64,000 nucleotides of DNA from Sphingobacterium thalpophilum (GCF_038396785.1 NZ_CP151087.1:2790001-2854000); one strand, 5' to 3'. Numbered from the stretch's first letter, positions 1-10,682 are shown. Made by a program: numbers and translations. The notes: a model not told the origin generated them from the letters alone.

Positions 1-224
1 AGGGCAAAATAGCCCAACCAAAATGTTAATAACAATGTTAATTAACTTGTAATCAACAACCTTTATGTTAACAACTACTTATCAGCAAAACCTATAAAAT
101 TTCATGTAATGACATGTGAACTTAAGTTGAATCATGCATATTCGCGGCGTGAAAAATAAAAAATTAGGTAAAAGCTAAGGGTAAATTGAAAGTCGGCTGT
201 CATAAAGATAAAAACTAATCTTTT
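1..224. other. AT-rich leader upstream of the broken TonB-dependent receptor gene
   Basis: I see no gene in this stretch. The heptamer ATGTTAA occurs three times in the first 75 bases (near 23, 34 and 65), which might be a regulatory repeat or only reflects AT richness. I found no convincing TAnnTTTG promoter box. The left window edge may cut off part of the control region. Confidence 0.4.
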
Positions 225-2616
225 ATGAAACTATCGCCAATCTTACTTATTGGATTATCGCTTCAAGCAGGGCTTACATTCGCCCAGCAACCAGCATCGC
301 CAAAGCAAAAAAATCAGGTTGTGACCGAAACTGTCAAAGGAACCGTGATAGATAAAAATACCAGATTACCACTTACAGGTGCCACAATTGTTATTTCATC
401 CAGTCATGGAACAAAGTCTGTAAGTACAGACGCACAGGGCATATTTCGGCTGCAGCAAGTTCCAGTTGGGCGTCAACAGCTTCAAGTTCGCATGGCCGGA
501 TATAAACCAGAAGAATTTACGGAATTACTGATCACCAGTGGTAGGGAGAATATGGTTAATGTGGAAATGGAGACACAAACTAATGCATTAGCTGAGGCTA
601 TCGTCTACGCCAATGCAGGGAAACAACCGCTCAATCAGATGGCAATGACGAGTGGACGTTCCTTTTCTCCTGAGGAAACAAATCGTTATGCAGGAGCTTT
701 TTTTGATCCCGCCCGTATGGCACAGAGTTTTCCAGGTGTCGCTGCCGGCGGCGATGACAATGAAATTATTGTTCGCGGAAATTCCCCCAAAAGCTTACAA
801 TGGCGACTTGAAGGTATCGAAATTGTAAATCCCAATCATTTTGGGGCCGAAGGCGCTGCGGGCGGCGGAATCAGACTTTCCCAATACCATGGTATTGGGA
901 AAGTCTGATTTCTATACCGGTGGACTTGCCGCGGAATACAGCAATGCAACGGCTGGTGTTTTTGATCTTAAGTTTCGTAAAGGAAATACCGACAAACGCG
1001 AATACACGTTTAACGTTGGAGTTCTGGGCGTAGGAGCAACGTTAGAAGGGCCTTTCAAAAAAGGAGGTGATGCCTCCTATTTGATTAGTTATCGCTATTC
1101 TTCCTTGAGCCTCCTTGAAAAAGTAGGTGTAAAAGTTTCAGACACAGGCGTCCCAAAATATCAGGATCTTTCTTTTAATTTTGTATTTCCCACAAAAAAG
1201 GTCGGAACTTTTTCCTTATTCGGCATAGGCGGCTTAGGAAAACTCCAACAAACTGCTGAACGTAATTACGAAAAATGGGAGGAACGGACAGATGCCCAGG
1301 ATCTGGATGTAAAATTTAATGCCGGAAGTGCCGGAGTAAAACATCAGTACATTGCGAACGACAGATTATATTTTACAAACATTGTTTCCATGTCCCTTAG
1401 CCGTAATTCCAATAGCACCGATACATTAACACGGGACTATACTTCCAGCCTATATCACAAGGACAAATTTACGAATACGGCTCTTCGTTATGCAGGTACA
1501 TTAAACTATCGTGCCAACAATAAAAACACAATTAGAGCGGGCTTAAATGCAAGTTTATTACATTATGACCTCTATGCGCTGTCCTACGACACCGAGCTAG
1601 CGGCATTGACAGAGCGGATTAATGAGACTGGAAATACAAGTACTTATGATGCTTTTGCACAGTTAAAAACAGTATTAAACGAAAAATTGACGCTCAACAC
1701 CGGCGTACATACAAATTACTTTGCGCTGAGCAAGAGCTGGTCTATCGAGCCAAGATTTGGCCTTACCTGGCATGTTGCCACAGACCAAACGATTTCCTTT
1801 GGAGCCGGCTTATATAACCGACTGGAGCCCTTGGCTTATTATTTTGCCAAGAGTAGCGATCAAACAAGCCTTGAGCCAAACAAGCCTCTTTCGCCAACGA
1901 AATCTGCTCAGGCTGTTATTGGCTATGAAAAGAACCTAAGCAGAACACTCCGGTTTAAGACAGAAATCTATTATCAGCATCTGTATGATGTCCCAGTATC
2001 TACCGATTCCGACATCAACTTCTCCCTACTCAATGTATCGGATATTGCAGCCATTGGTACATCAAACTACCGTCAGCTTGTCAATAAAGGAACCGGCAAA
2101 AATTACGGCATTGAGCTCACGCTTGAGAAGTCTTTGAGCAAGGGCTATTACTTCATGGCAACGACCTCCCTTTTTGATTCGAAGTTCAAGGCGCTTAATG
2201 GTAAAGAGTACAATACCACATTCAACACACGTTATGTAGGAAATTTGCTGATGGGGAAAGAATGGACCGCGGGAAAGAATAAAAATAATCTGTTCGGTCT
2301 GAATGCCAAATTTATTTATGCCGGCGGAAGAAAATATTCCCCTGTTCTAGAAGAAGAATCGCTTCGTTTAGACGAAGAAGTTATTGACCAAGATCGCATC
2401 AATACCCTGACTGCCGATCCCTACGTACGTGTTGATTTCTCATCGAGCTATCGGGTTAACCGCAAAAAAGTAAGCCATCTGTTTATTTTGGATATTCAGA
2501 ATCTACTTAATAGAGAGAACACGGTAGGCATGCACTATAATTTCAGCAAACGCATCATTGAACCCCAAAAATGGACTGGTATTATTCCAACCATTAACTA
2601 CCGGATTGAATTCTAA
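225..2616 (+). pseudogene. TonB-dependent outer-membrane receptor, frameshifted
   Basis: This is a TonB-dependent receptor of about 795 residues in two reading frames. The first part (225-908) has a signal peptide, a carboxypeptidase-regulatory-like domain (about residues 35-110) and the start of the plug, with the motif IIVRGNSPKSLQWRLEGIEI. The second part, readable from about 883 to 2616, continues the plug (SDFYTGGLAAEYSNATAGVF) and the beta-barrel to the C-terminal EF. Related receptors carry an uninterrupted GGG-[IV]-S-x-[LI]-[SN]-N segment at the junction. Here about 10 nt stand where 12 are expected, so the frame shifts by -2 inside a perfect 42-bp palindrome and reading stops at TGA 906-908. 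Without correction the product would be a plug fragment with no barrel. It is not a SusC type, because no SusD follows. A real mutation, a phase-variable state and a sequence error are all possible. Confidence 0.85.
869..910. repeat. Perfect 42-bp palindrome at the receptor frameshift
   Basis: Positions 869-910 form a perfect inverted repeat with no spacer. It is centred between 889 and 890 on CCATGG and every one of the 21 base pairs matches. The TGA that ends the first reading frame (906-908) lies in the right arm. The right arm encodes residues expected of the family (MVLGKSDF). The left arm does not encode the expected residues and appears to be a copy of the right arm. Confidence 0.95.
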
Positions 2617-2653
2617 TTCGCAAGAGTAGCAAGTACAACGGAAAGATTTATTT

Positions 2654-2699
2654 CCAGTCGTTTGTCTCCAGACAGCAGGCGCTGAAGGCAAACGACTGG
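2654..2699 (+). terminator. Inverted repeat after the receptor gene, possible terminator
   Basis: An 11-bp perfect stem (2654-2664 with 2689-2699, CCAGTCGTTTG/CAAACGACTGG) encloses a 24-nt loop, 38 bp after the receptor stop codon. No clear U-tract follows, so its role as a terminator is uncertain. It sits between convergent genes. Confidence 0.5.
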
Positions 2700-2760
2700 A
2701 TTGATGAGACGAACTCATACTTCCAACAACGTCAACTAATTATTCGCCGTTTTCAAGTCA

Positions 2761-3453
2761 CTAAAACCGATAGCCAACTGAAATACCCAAAGAGCGGTTA
2801 CGTATAGCATTCCCGGATTTATAATCCCCCCATTTGGATTCTAAATTGGCAATTCCTTTCTGAAATTCTATGCAGACAAGATAATGTTCCCTAAAAAGAT
2901 AGTTCACTTTTGCACGAGCGCCATAATCAAAAGGTCTCCCAAGATTATAGCTTCCATATTCACCTTCACTGGCGTCGTTCGTAAATTTAATATCGCCCTC
3001 CTCACCAATGGCAATATCACCTAAGTGGACAGGGCCTGAGGTTTTCCATTTCCCACCTAATCCATAACCGATATAAGGGCCTATACCGACCTCCAGTTTA
3101 CCTGCACCAATCGTAGCATTAAAAACAACATCGATAGGCATTTCGATATAAGACGTATGTGCTTTAAAATCCTTACCCCAGCCTATAACATTTCCCTCAT
3201 TTCGTTCAAATCCACGTTTAGCGAATATAAAGGCCGGTTCTAAAGAGAAATTATCGCTGAGGCGTAATGTGGGACCGAGTCCCAAATACAGGCCTCCGAC
3301 CGCGGCCGTGCTGGCCTTATCGCCCGCTTTATTTTTAGCATCCACATTTGAAAAGGCGACTCCGGCTTTTACATTCCATTTTGTCTGTGCATAGCCTGCA
3401 TATGCTCCAAGTGACAGACATAACAATAACGCGGTTTTTTTGATATTCATCAT
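2761..3453 (-). CDS. Outer-membrane beta-barrel protein (PorT/OMP_b-brl-like)
   Basis: The product is a secreted protein of about 230 residues with a signal peptide (MNIKKTALLLCLSLGAYAGYAQ) and alternating hydrophobic strands that end in SLGISVGYRF. The terminal aromatic residue is typical of barrel-assembly substrates. Its beginning KWNVKAGVAFSNVDAK and the phrase LSLEPAFIFAKRG-like (seen as FSLEPAFIFAKRGF) are typical of the small 8-strand Bacteroidota OMP family. An open frame runs upstream to 3555, but that extension is not signal-like, so one of the two adjacent ATGs at 3453 and 3450 is preferred. The gene is convergent with the broken receptor and divergent from the SusC gene at 3710. 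No specific function can be assigned. Confidence 0.7.
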   Translation of the reverse strand: MMNIKKTALLLCLSLGAYAGYAQTKWNVKAGVAFSNVDAKNKAGDKASTAAVGGLYLGLGPTLRLSDNFSLEPAFIFAKRGFERNEGNVIGWGKDFKAHTSYIEMPIDVVFNATIGAGKLEVGIGPYIGYGLGGKWKTSGPVHLGDIAIGEEGDIKFTNDASEGEYGSYNLGRPFDYGARAKVNYLFREHYLVCIEFQKGIANLESKWGDYKSGNAIRNRSLGISVGYRF

Positions 3454-3609
3454 ACGAAAAGAAATAGGTTTACATAATTTCCTTATTAAACGACAATCGC
3501 TTACAGACGCTACACTGACCTTTGAATTATTGATCCAAATACTCCCAGCAGGCATACCTTTCTAAACAGATATTAACCAAAAATCTTTCGATTTTTAGGC
3601 AGGCTGTTA

Positions 3610-3623
3610 CGAAAACGATTGCG
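3610..3623 (+). promoter_or_regulatory. Candidate LacI-family operator upstream of the GAG-type SusC operon
   Basis: The 14-mer CGAAAACGATTGCG fits the LacI-family core NGAAANCGNTTNCN at every fixed position. It lies 87 bp before the SusC start and 157 bp before the divergent barrel-protein gene. A matching site occurs upstream of the sulfatase/PL8 unit at 15600-15613. No LacI-type regulator is encoded in the window, so the regulator is inferred. Confidence 0.5.
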
Positions 3624-3709
3624 AGAAAACGTCCTTATTGTTCTCTATCAATACTGTAAATTCACTTCACAGAAAATTCATTTTTCAGACCAATTAAATC
3701 TAAAAGCCT

Positions 3710-6700
3710 ATGATCAAGATCAAGAACACATCCGTTTCGACGAATCGTTGGATGTATCCGGCAATACCATTATCCTGCTTGTTGGTCGTATCTAGCCTGA
3801 CAACACAAGCGACTCCATTTGCACCTGTTAAGACAAACAGCAAGCTTTCACTGGCCATGCAGCAGACAACCATTCGGGGTAAGGTTTTAGACAAAGATGG
3901 CAAAGGCATCGCCAATGTCACCGTTCAGATTAAAGGAACGAATCTAGCAACATCGACCAATGCAAGTGGTTCATTCGAAATCAAAAGTCAACAGAACGAC
4001 GCAACATTGGTTTTCACGAGCATCGGTTATAAGAGTATCGAAACGAAGGCACAAGCTGGCAGCCCGCTTACGATCACCTTGGAGAATGAGTCCAAGGGAC
4101 TCGACGAGGTTGTTGTTGTCGGTTTTGGTACACAGAAAAAAGAAAATGTAACCGGTTCGGTCTCTTCCATCCAGATGTCCGAGGTTGTGGAAAGCAGACC
4201 TGTAACCTCCTTGTCAGCTGGTCTAGCTGGACAGGCGCCGGGATTATATGTTAATCAGGGCTCAGGCAGACCGGGCAGTGATGGGGGAACACTACGTGTT
4301 CGCGGACAGGGAACACTCAATAATGCCAACCCACTTGTCGTGATCGACGGTGTTATTGGCGACATGAACCTGATCAACCCGCAAGATGTTGAAAGCATAT
4401 CTGTTTTAAAAGATGCTGCTTCAGCGTCAATTTATGGTTCAAGAGCCGCAAATGGTGTTATCCTCATTACAACGAAAAAGGGTAAATCGGAGCAATTTAA
4501 AGTTATTTACAACAATTATTTCTCGAGTCAAAAACCATCCAATACCATTGGAATGGTTTCCAACTATGCCAACTATATGGAGCTGATCAATGAAGGCTAT
4601 CGCAATGGCGATCCAAATGCTAAGCCCATATTTTCGCAGGAAAAAATCGACCTTTGGCGCCAGGACGCTGGACAGGATCCATTGAAATATCCCAATACGG
4701 ACTGGGTTTCGGACCTTTTCCAGAACAAAATCAGCCAAAACCACAACCTTTCCTTTACCGGAGGTAGTGACAAAATCAAATTCTTTGGCTCCTATGGTCT
4801 CCTCAACAACCCTGGGATCATCGAACAGGCAACCTATAAACGTCATACCGGACGTATCAATCTAGAAGCGGATGTAAAACCCTGGTTAACGTTGGGAGCC
4901 AATATCAATGGTGTCGTTTCCAAAACAGATATTGGTACCAACATCATCGATGACGTATTTACTTTTGCCGCAGCAAGTACTCCAGGAATGGTACTGCGTG
5001 CGCCAGATGGAAGATTTGGTTCGCCAAACAATCCGGAAGATGACCCGCAGTCCAACAACGTACTTCACCGCCTTTATGCGCAGAAAGGTAACATCAACAA
5101 AAACCGCTTCGTGTCGCGCTTTTACGGAAAACTGAAACCCATCGAGGGACTTTCCATTGAAGGATCATACACCTATACCTATGACGATGATTTCGTCTAT
5201 TCCCAACCCGTGTTCAATGACCGGTGGAACTTTTTGACAAATACAATTGCCTCAGCGGGTACAGGCCGTTCGTCGGTAACCAACGAATCGATCAAATCCT
5301 ACCGCTATTACATGGATGGAATTGCCAAATATAAAAACAAGCTCTTTGAGAAACTGAACTATGAAGTCATGGTGGGCGCCAGCCAGGAGTATTTTAAAGA
5401 TGGCTGGTTTGCGGCATCCAAACTCGATCTTGTAGATCCGTCGCTGACCGTTCTGAATGCGGCGACTATGGATGCCTCTGCTTCTGGCAATATCACCGAT
5501 TGGGCGATGCGTTCGTTTTTTGGTCGGATCAACCTATCCTGGGATGACAAATATTTGTTGGAAGCCAATCTACGGACGGACGGTTCATCGCGTTTTATGA
5601 GCGGAAAAAGTCGATGGGGAACTTTCCCTTCAGCGTCCTTTGGCTGGAAGGTTTCTTCAGAAGATTTCTATGACATCAAATGGATGCCCAGCTTGAAATT
5701 CCGTGCATCGTATGGCGCCTTGGGTAACAATGGAACCTCCGATGAGTCTTTCCGCAAAAACGCCAACATCAACAATTATGAATATTTGGCGCTTTATAAT
5801 CCCACAAACTATGTATTAAATAACCAGCTCTATGTGGGCTTTGCGCAAACAGTGCTGAGTAATCCTTTCTTGACCTGGGAAAATACCTATATCCTGAATG
5901 CTGGTTTGGATTTTGACCTCTTCAATTACAAACTGGGCGGCTCGATCGATGTCTTTAACAAAGTAACGGACAATATCTTAATCAATCTTCCCGCTCCGTT
6001 GGTTGTCGGAAATGCAACAATACCACGCACCAATGCGGCCAAAGTACGTAATAATGGTGTCGAGCTGAATTTAACTTACCGCGATAAAATTGGCGATAAC
6101 TTTAAATTCAATATTGGCGGCAACTTTACCTTTATTGACAATAAAGTAGTCAAGTTTAAAGGCAATGACAAGTCTATCAGTGGTTCCAATTTGCTTCAAG
6201 AAGGTTATGCCATCAATACCCAATATATCCTGTTAACCGATCGCATATTACAGACGGATGCTGATATGCAGCTCGTACAGCAGATGATCGATAATGCGCC
6301 AATCGATCCGAATACCAATCAAAAAGTCAATCCATTCGCATCCTATGGTACACCTAAAAAAGGAGATCTTTTGTATAAAGACACCAATGGTGATGGCGTC
6401 ATCAACGACAATGACAGGGTTCCGGTAGGCCATGGTACAGCGCCTCGCATGACCTATGGTTTTAACATGGGATTCGATTATAAAGGATTTGATTTCTCGG
6501 TCTTCTTGCAAGGTAACGCGGGCAACAAAGTGGTCTGGACGGATGGCTATTACACACCTACTGTTCGCTGGGGCTACCAGATCAATCAGGAAATTGCTGA
6601 TGGCCGATGGACTGAAGGTGCTACAGATGCTAAATTCCCACGATTGCTGCCTTATACAGATACAAGAAATACCAAAAACAGCGATTTCTGGTTACAGAAT

Positions 6701-6910
6701 AAGGCATTCGTCCGTGTAAAAAATATCCAGCTGGGCTATACAGTTCCAAACGATATTACGAAGCGGATACAGGTGCAAAATCTACGTGTTTTTGCATCGC
6801 TTGAAAATTTCTGGACCATAACCAAATATAAGGGTTTCGATCCGGAGGTTAGCGGCACCAACTATCCAACCATGAAACAGGCTGTTTTTGGTGTGAGTTT
6901 ATCCTTTTAA
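3710..6910 (+). CDS. SusC/RagA-family TonB-linked outer-membrane transporter
   Basis: A 1066-residue outer-membrane importer for oligosaccharides, paired with the SusD-like protein encoded next. After an N-terminal export segment (about 15-35), residues 54-130 form the carboxypeptidase-regulatory-like domain (TIRGKVLDKDGKGIANV). The TonB-box-like stretch follows (GLDEVVVVGFGTQKKENVTG). The plug has the SusC signatures VRGQGTLNNANPLVVIDGV and ISVLKDAASASIYGSRAANG. The remainder is a barrel ending in VFGVSLSF. It is the first gene of an apparent operon SusC-SusD-heparinase-like-GH88 that ends at a strong terminator near 11940. The neighbours suggest uronic-acid oligosaccharides as cargo. That cargo is inferred, not read from the protein. 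Confidence 0.95.
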   Translation: MIKIKNTSVSTNRWMYPAIPLSCLLVVSSLTTQATPFAPVKTNSKLSLAMQQTTIRGKVLDKDGKGIANVTVQIKGTNLATSTNASGSFEIKSQQNDATLVFTSIGYKSIETKAQAGSPLTITLENESKGLDEVVVVGFGTQKKENVTGSVSSIQMSEVVESRPVTSLSAGLAGQAPGLYVNQGSGRPGSDGGTLRVRGQGTLNNANPLVVIDGVIGDMNLINPQDVESISVLKDAASASIYGSRAANGVILITTKKGKSEQFKVIYNNYFSSQKPSNTIGMVSNYANYMELINEGYRNGDPNAKPIFSQEKIDLWRQDAGQDPLKYPNTDWVSDLFQNKISQNHNLSFTGGSDKIKFFGSYGLLNNPGIIEQATYKRHTGRINLEADVKPWLTLGANINGVVSKTDIGTNIIDDVFTFAAASTPGMVLRAPDGRFGSPNNPEDDPQSNNVLHRLYAQKGNINKNRFVSRFYGKLKPIEGLSIEGSYTYTYDDDFVYSQPVFNDRWNFLTNTIASAGTGRSSVTNESIKSYRYYMDGIAKYKNKLFEKLNYEVMVGASQEYFKDGWFAASKLDLVDPSLTVLNAATMDASASGNITDWAMRSFFGRINLSWDDKYLLEANLRTDGSSRFMSGKSRWGTFPSASFGWKVSSEDFYDIKWMPSLKFRASYGALGNNGTSDESFRKNANINNYEYLALYNPTNYVLNNQLYVGFAQTVLSNPFLTWENTYILNAGLDFDLFNYKLGGSIDVFNKVTDNILINLPAPLVVGNATIPRTNAAKVRNNGVELNLTYRDKIGDNFKFNIGGNFTFIDNKVVKFKGNDKSISGSNLLQEGYAINTQYILLTDRILQTDADMQLVQQMIDNAPIDPNTNQKVNPFASYGTPKKGDLLYKDTNGDGVINDNDRVPVGHGTAPRMTYGFNMGFDYKGFDFSVFLQGNAGNKVVWTDGYYTPTVRWGYQINQEIADGRWTEGATDAKFPRLLPYTDTRNTKNSDFWLQNKAFVRVKNIQLGYTVPNDITKRIQVQNLRVFASLENFWTITKYKGFDPEVSGTNYPTMKQAVFGVSLSF

Positions 6911-7002
6911 GGAGAAAGGTGTGCGACAGAGGATATGTTCCCGACCTGTAACAGATAAATTATGAACAAAAGTTGAAAAGAGCTTTTAATTAATTAAACC
7001 TC

Positions 7003-8706
7003 ATGAAAAAGATTTCACTACTCATAGCCGGATGCATTGCTTTATCATCTTGTTATAAGCTTGACACGACACCATATAGTCAGGTAAGTGCTAGCACATT
7101 CTGGCAAAATGAAGACCAGGCCTTAGCTGGCGTACTGGGCTGTTATAATGACTTAAAAAAAGAAGCCACCTTCGGCTTACAATTTTCTTACGATGGACTT
7201 ACCGATATTGGCCTGGGCTATGATCCTCCGGGCTTGGGCGAGGTGATCAGCGGAACGTTCACCGACCGTTCATCTATTATTGTGGATAGATGGCAAGCAG
7301 CCTACGATCTGATCCAACGCTGTAATCATGCAATCGCGCATATCCAGCCCATGACCATAGACAAGGCCAAACAGGAGGGCTTTATTGCGGAAGCGAAGTT
7401 CTTACGTGCGCTGATGTACTTCCAGCTCACCAATCTCTATGGCGCCTTACCAATATACGATGAAACTGTCGACTTGAACAAAGATTTCGCTGATCTTAAA
7501 AATAGTCGCTCTTCTGTAGAAGATGTCAATAAGTTTATCCTCAATGACCTGAACTATGCAATTGAGAAATTGCCGGTAAGCTATGATGCCAAGTATTATG
7601 GCCGGGTCACCAAAGGAGCTGCGTATGCTTTGAGAGGAAAAGTAGCCCTTTACAATAAAGATTGGGCTGGAGCAATCCGGGATTTTGAAGAGATTGTTTA
7701 CAACAAGACCAACACCTATGGTTACAGTTTAAATACAAGCTATTCCGCGTTATTCACCATGGATGGCGATCAATCGCCGGAGATGATTTTTGCCATTCAG
7801 AATATGGGCGGCACCGGTTTCCCGTATGGCATGCCAATGGCCTTCTATATGGGAACGCGCTCAACCTTTGGTAGTGACTGGAACAACTGTTTGCCGAGCA
7901 CACGCCTTGCAGATCGTTACGAAAACCGTGATGGAAGCCCTTTTAACTGGAACGACTATTTCCCCAACTATACAACGGATAATGCGGTCAAAAAACAGGC
8001 GATGGAGTCGACACAATCAGGTGGAACGCTAACCAAAGTACCTGATACAGCAAAACTGCGTCAGATCTATGCCAATCGCGATCCTCGGATGAATCAAACC
8101 TTGATCGTACCTTATTCACATTACTTAGGATGGAATGCAAACAAAGAAAGAGATATGCAGCTGATATTGGCAACCGGTGTAAACGAAAACTTTGGTCAGA
8201 TCCGCAACAATCGGGGTTGGTACACCTATCTATGGCGGAAATTTGTTCCTGAAGGGAACCTAAAAGGCGCCATTACCGATCGCGCACATACACCGATCAA
8301 TTTCCCTATCATACGCTTGGGCGATGTACTTTTGATGCTTTCCGAAGCGTACAACGAGTCCAATCAATTGGACAAAGCGATTACTGAGCTTAACAAAGTA
8401 CGTACCCGTTCAAAAATGCCGGCGCTAAATAGTGGCAGTTCATTTTTGGCAGTCGGTAGTAAAGCAGATATGAGTAAACGTATCCAGCACGAACGGGCCG
8501 TAGAACTAGCAGGTGAAGGATGGCGTTATTTTGATCTTAAGCGCTGGAACCTCTTAGAAAGCGTTTCCAAAGACTACATCGAAAAAAGTATTACCGGAGA
8601 CAATCTCGTCACCCGGGGTTACCAAAGCCGTCATAAGCTTTGGCCAATACCAGGACAAGAGATTGAAATGAACCCGGCATTACTACCACAAAATCAAGAT
8701 TGGTAA
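7003..8706 (+). CDS. SusD/RagB-family glycan-binding lipoprotein
   Basis: A 567-residue surface lipoprotein that caps the SusC transporter and binds glycan. The lipobox is LSSC near residue 17 (MKKISLLIAGCIALSSCYKL). The helical SusD fold is indicated by AEAKFLRALMYFQLTNLYG and by the C-terminal IRLGDVLLMLSEAYNE and ERAVELAGEGWRYFDLKRW motifs. It ends with the customary QNQDW. It begins 92 bp after the SusC stop. The following lyase gene starts 2 bp after its stop codon, which implies co-expression. Confidence 0.95.
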   Translation: MKKISLLIAGCIALSSCYKLDTTPYSQVSASTFWQNEDQALAGVLGCYNDLKKEATFGLQFSYDGLTDIGLGYDPPGLGEVISGTFTDRSSIIVDRWQAAYDLIQRCNHAIAHIQPMTIDKAKQEGFIAEAKFLRALMYFQLTNLYGALPIYDETVDLNKDFADLKNSRSSVEDVNKFILNDLNYAIEKLPVSYDAKYYGRVTKGAAYALRGKVALYNKDWAGAIRDFEEIVYNKTNTYGYSLNTSYSALFTMDGDQSPEMIFAIQNMGGTGFPYGMPMAFYMGTRSTFGSDWNNCLPSTRLADRYENRDGSPFNWNDYFPNYTTDNAVKKQAMESTQSGGTLTKVPDTAKLRQIYANRDPRMNQTLIVPYSHYLGWNANKERDMQLILATGVNENFGQIRNNRGWYTYLWRKFVPEGNLKGAITDRAHTPINFPIIRLGDVLLMLSEAYNESNQLDKAITELNKVRTRSKMPALNSGSSFLAVGSKADMSKRIQHERAVELAGEGWRYFDLKRWNLLESVSKDYIEKSITGDNLVTRGYQSRHKLWPIPGQEIEMNPALLPQNQDW

Positions 8707-8708
8707 TC

Positions 8709-10637
8709 ATGAGAATGTATGTAATTCTATTTCTTTTCCTGAGCAGTTTTTCTTTCCAAAGACTGCTAGGAAAAGATCTGAACCTCCTGACGGGCGCCTT
8801 TAAGCAGGATAACTTGAAAGCGAGTCTAGGAAATGACAAATCGTGGGTCCCCTATCCGGCTTATTCGGATCGGGCGGCCTGGGATAAGCTGATGGCTCCT
8901 TTTAAAGACCGTATAATCAAAAAGGGAAATGAGGCCCTTAGCTACCAATGGCAAGTCGTTAAAGCAACAGATTATCTCGAATATGAGCGTTCAGGCAACC
9001 GCAGCATCATGGAAAAACCCATGAATGAAAATTGTACTGCACTGACCAACCTACTGTTGGCGGAGCTTGCAGAAGGACAGGGGCGCTTTGTTGACCAAAT
9101 CCTAAACGGTAGTTGGCAATTGACAGAAATGGCAACATGGTCGCTCTCGGCACACCTTGGCGCCTTTCAGTCCACCAAACGGTCTCTACCGCAAGAACGA
9201 ACACAAGTAGTCGACCTGATGGCCGGTGATGTAGGCTCCCTCCTCTCCTGGGTTCATTATTTCTTTCGCGATACATTCAATACAATAAACCCCGAAATCA
9301 GTATCCGTCTTAAACAACAGATTCAACAACGCATTATACAGCCCTACCTAGACCGCAACGATATGTGGTGGCAGGCATTTGAACTCAAGGAAACACAGCT
9401 GGTCAACAACTGGAATCCATGGTGTAACTTTAATGTCCTTACGGCCTTGCTTTTGATTGAAGACAATCCCGATATTCAACTGGCGGGGATTTATAAGACG
9501 ATGTCTTCTGTGGATCGCTTTATCAACTATGTCAAAACAGACGGTGCCTGCGAAGAGGGCCCCTCCTATTGGGGACATGCTGCGGGTAAGCTGTACGATT
9601 ATCTGAAAATACTTTCGCTGGCCACCCAGGGTAAGATCAATATTTTTGATAAACCTGTAATTCGCGATATGGGCGAGTACATCGCACAATCCTATATTGG
9701 CGGCGATAAATGGGTCGTTAATTTTGCCGATGCTTCGGCAAAAGGTGGCGGCGATCCGCTGTTGATCTACCGTTATGGACAGGATGTCAATAGTAGTGAG
9801 ATGATGCAATTTGCCCGATATATGGAAAATACCGGCGACAAAACTGCAAATTTCAAACCTTCAAGGGATATTTTCCGTGCCTTCGAGGACCTGAGATGCT
9901 ATCCGGAATTAGAGAACGTTACCGCTGCGCTCCCTCAAAATAATGCGAAGTGGTATCCGGAAACACAATTTATATATCTAAAAAAGGGTCCGTTTTTCTT
10001 TGCCGCCAAAGGTGGTTTCAATAATGAAAGTCACAACCATAACGATGTCGGGAGTTTTATCTTATACCAGGACCAACAACCACTGTTCATTGATGCCGGT
10101 GTTGGCACCTATACAAAGAAAACATTTAGCGATGACAGATACAGTATCTGGACGATGCAGAGTGCTTACCATAATGTTCCGATGATCAATGGAGCCGACC
10201 AATCTTTTGGAAAGGAATATAAAGCTGAACATGTGGCATTTCTGCCTGCACAAAATAAATTCCAGCTTGATATTGGAAAAGCATATCCGAAGTCGGCCAA
10301 TGTTGAGCACTGGAATAGAAGTTATACCCTCGTACAAAATGGGCTGGACATTCAGGATGAGTTTAAAATCACAGGTCCTAAGCAGGCCAATATCATTCAT
10401 TTTCTGGTTGCTCAGGAACCAAAAATTGGCAAAGGGGAAATCCTCCTCAATAATGGGCACGCCACCTTGCACTTTGATGCGGGTCAGTTCACAGCGAGCT
10501 ACGATGTCATTCCTCAGGATGACCCGCGTTTGAGTCAAGTCTGGGGTAAGGAACTTTATCGCATCAAGCTCACAGCTAAAAGCATCAAATCTACTGGAAA
10601 ATACACCTTTACGATTCGCCAAAAGGCTATAAAATAA
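8709..10637 (+). CDS. Heparinase II/III-like polysaccharide lyase
   Basis: A secreted protein of 643 residues with a signal peptide (MRMYVILFLFLSSFSFQ). The N-terminal two thirds look like the alpha/alpha toroid of heparinase-type lyases (NWNPWCNFNVLTALLLIEDN; EGPSYWGHAAGKLYDYL). From about residue 425 comes the heparinase II/III beta-sheet domain, with the diagnostic NESHNHNDVGSFILY followed by PLFIDAGVGTYT. The family cleaves acidic polysaccharides by beta-elimination and leaves an unsaturated uronic acid, the substrate of the GH88 enzyme encoded next. The PL family (12, 15, 17, 21 or an unclassified branch) cannot be settled by eye. The frame extends to a TTG at 8700, but ATG 8709, 2 bp after the susD stop, gives a proper signal peptide. 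Confidence 0.8.
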   Translation: MRMYVILFLFLSSFSFQRLLGKDLNLLTGAFKQDNLKASLGNDKSWVPYPAYSDRAAWDKLMAPFKDRIIKKGNEALSYQWQVVKATDYLEYERSGNRSIMEKPMNENCTALTNLLLAELAEGQGRFVDQILNGSWQLTEMATWSLSAHLGAFQSTKRSLPQERTQVVDLMAGDVGSLLSWVHYFFRDTFNTINPEISIRLKQQIQQRIIQPYLDRNDMWWQAFELKETQLVNNWNPWCNFNVLTALLLIEDNPDIQLAGIYKTMSSVDRFINYVKTDGACEEGPSYWGHAAGKLYDYLKILSLATQGKINIFDKPVIRDMGEYIAQSYIGGDKWVVNFADASAKGGGDPLLIYRYGQDVNSSEMMQFARYMENTGDKTANFKPSRDIFRAFEDLRCYPELENVTAALPQNNAKWYPETQFIYLKKGPFFFAAKGGFNNESHNHNDVGSFILYQDQQPLFIDAGVGTYTKKTFSDDRYSIWTMQSAYHNVPMINGADQSFGKEYKAEHVAFLPAQNKFQLDIGKAYPKSANVEHWNRSYTLVQNGLDIQDEFKITGPKQANIIHFLVAQEPKIGKGEILLNNGHATLHFDAGQFTASYDVIPQDDPRLSQVWGKELYRIKLTAKSIKSTGKYTFTIRQKAIK

Positions 10638-10682
10638 AAGGAATCGAAATTATTATGTAACTTACTAAGAATATAAGCCGTT

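Noticed and set aside
2503..2718. Minus-strand open frame over the receptor end
   Set aside because: It overlaps the conserved barrel C-terminus in antisense and has no family resemblance.
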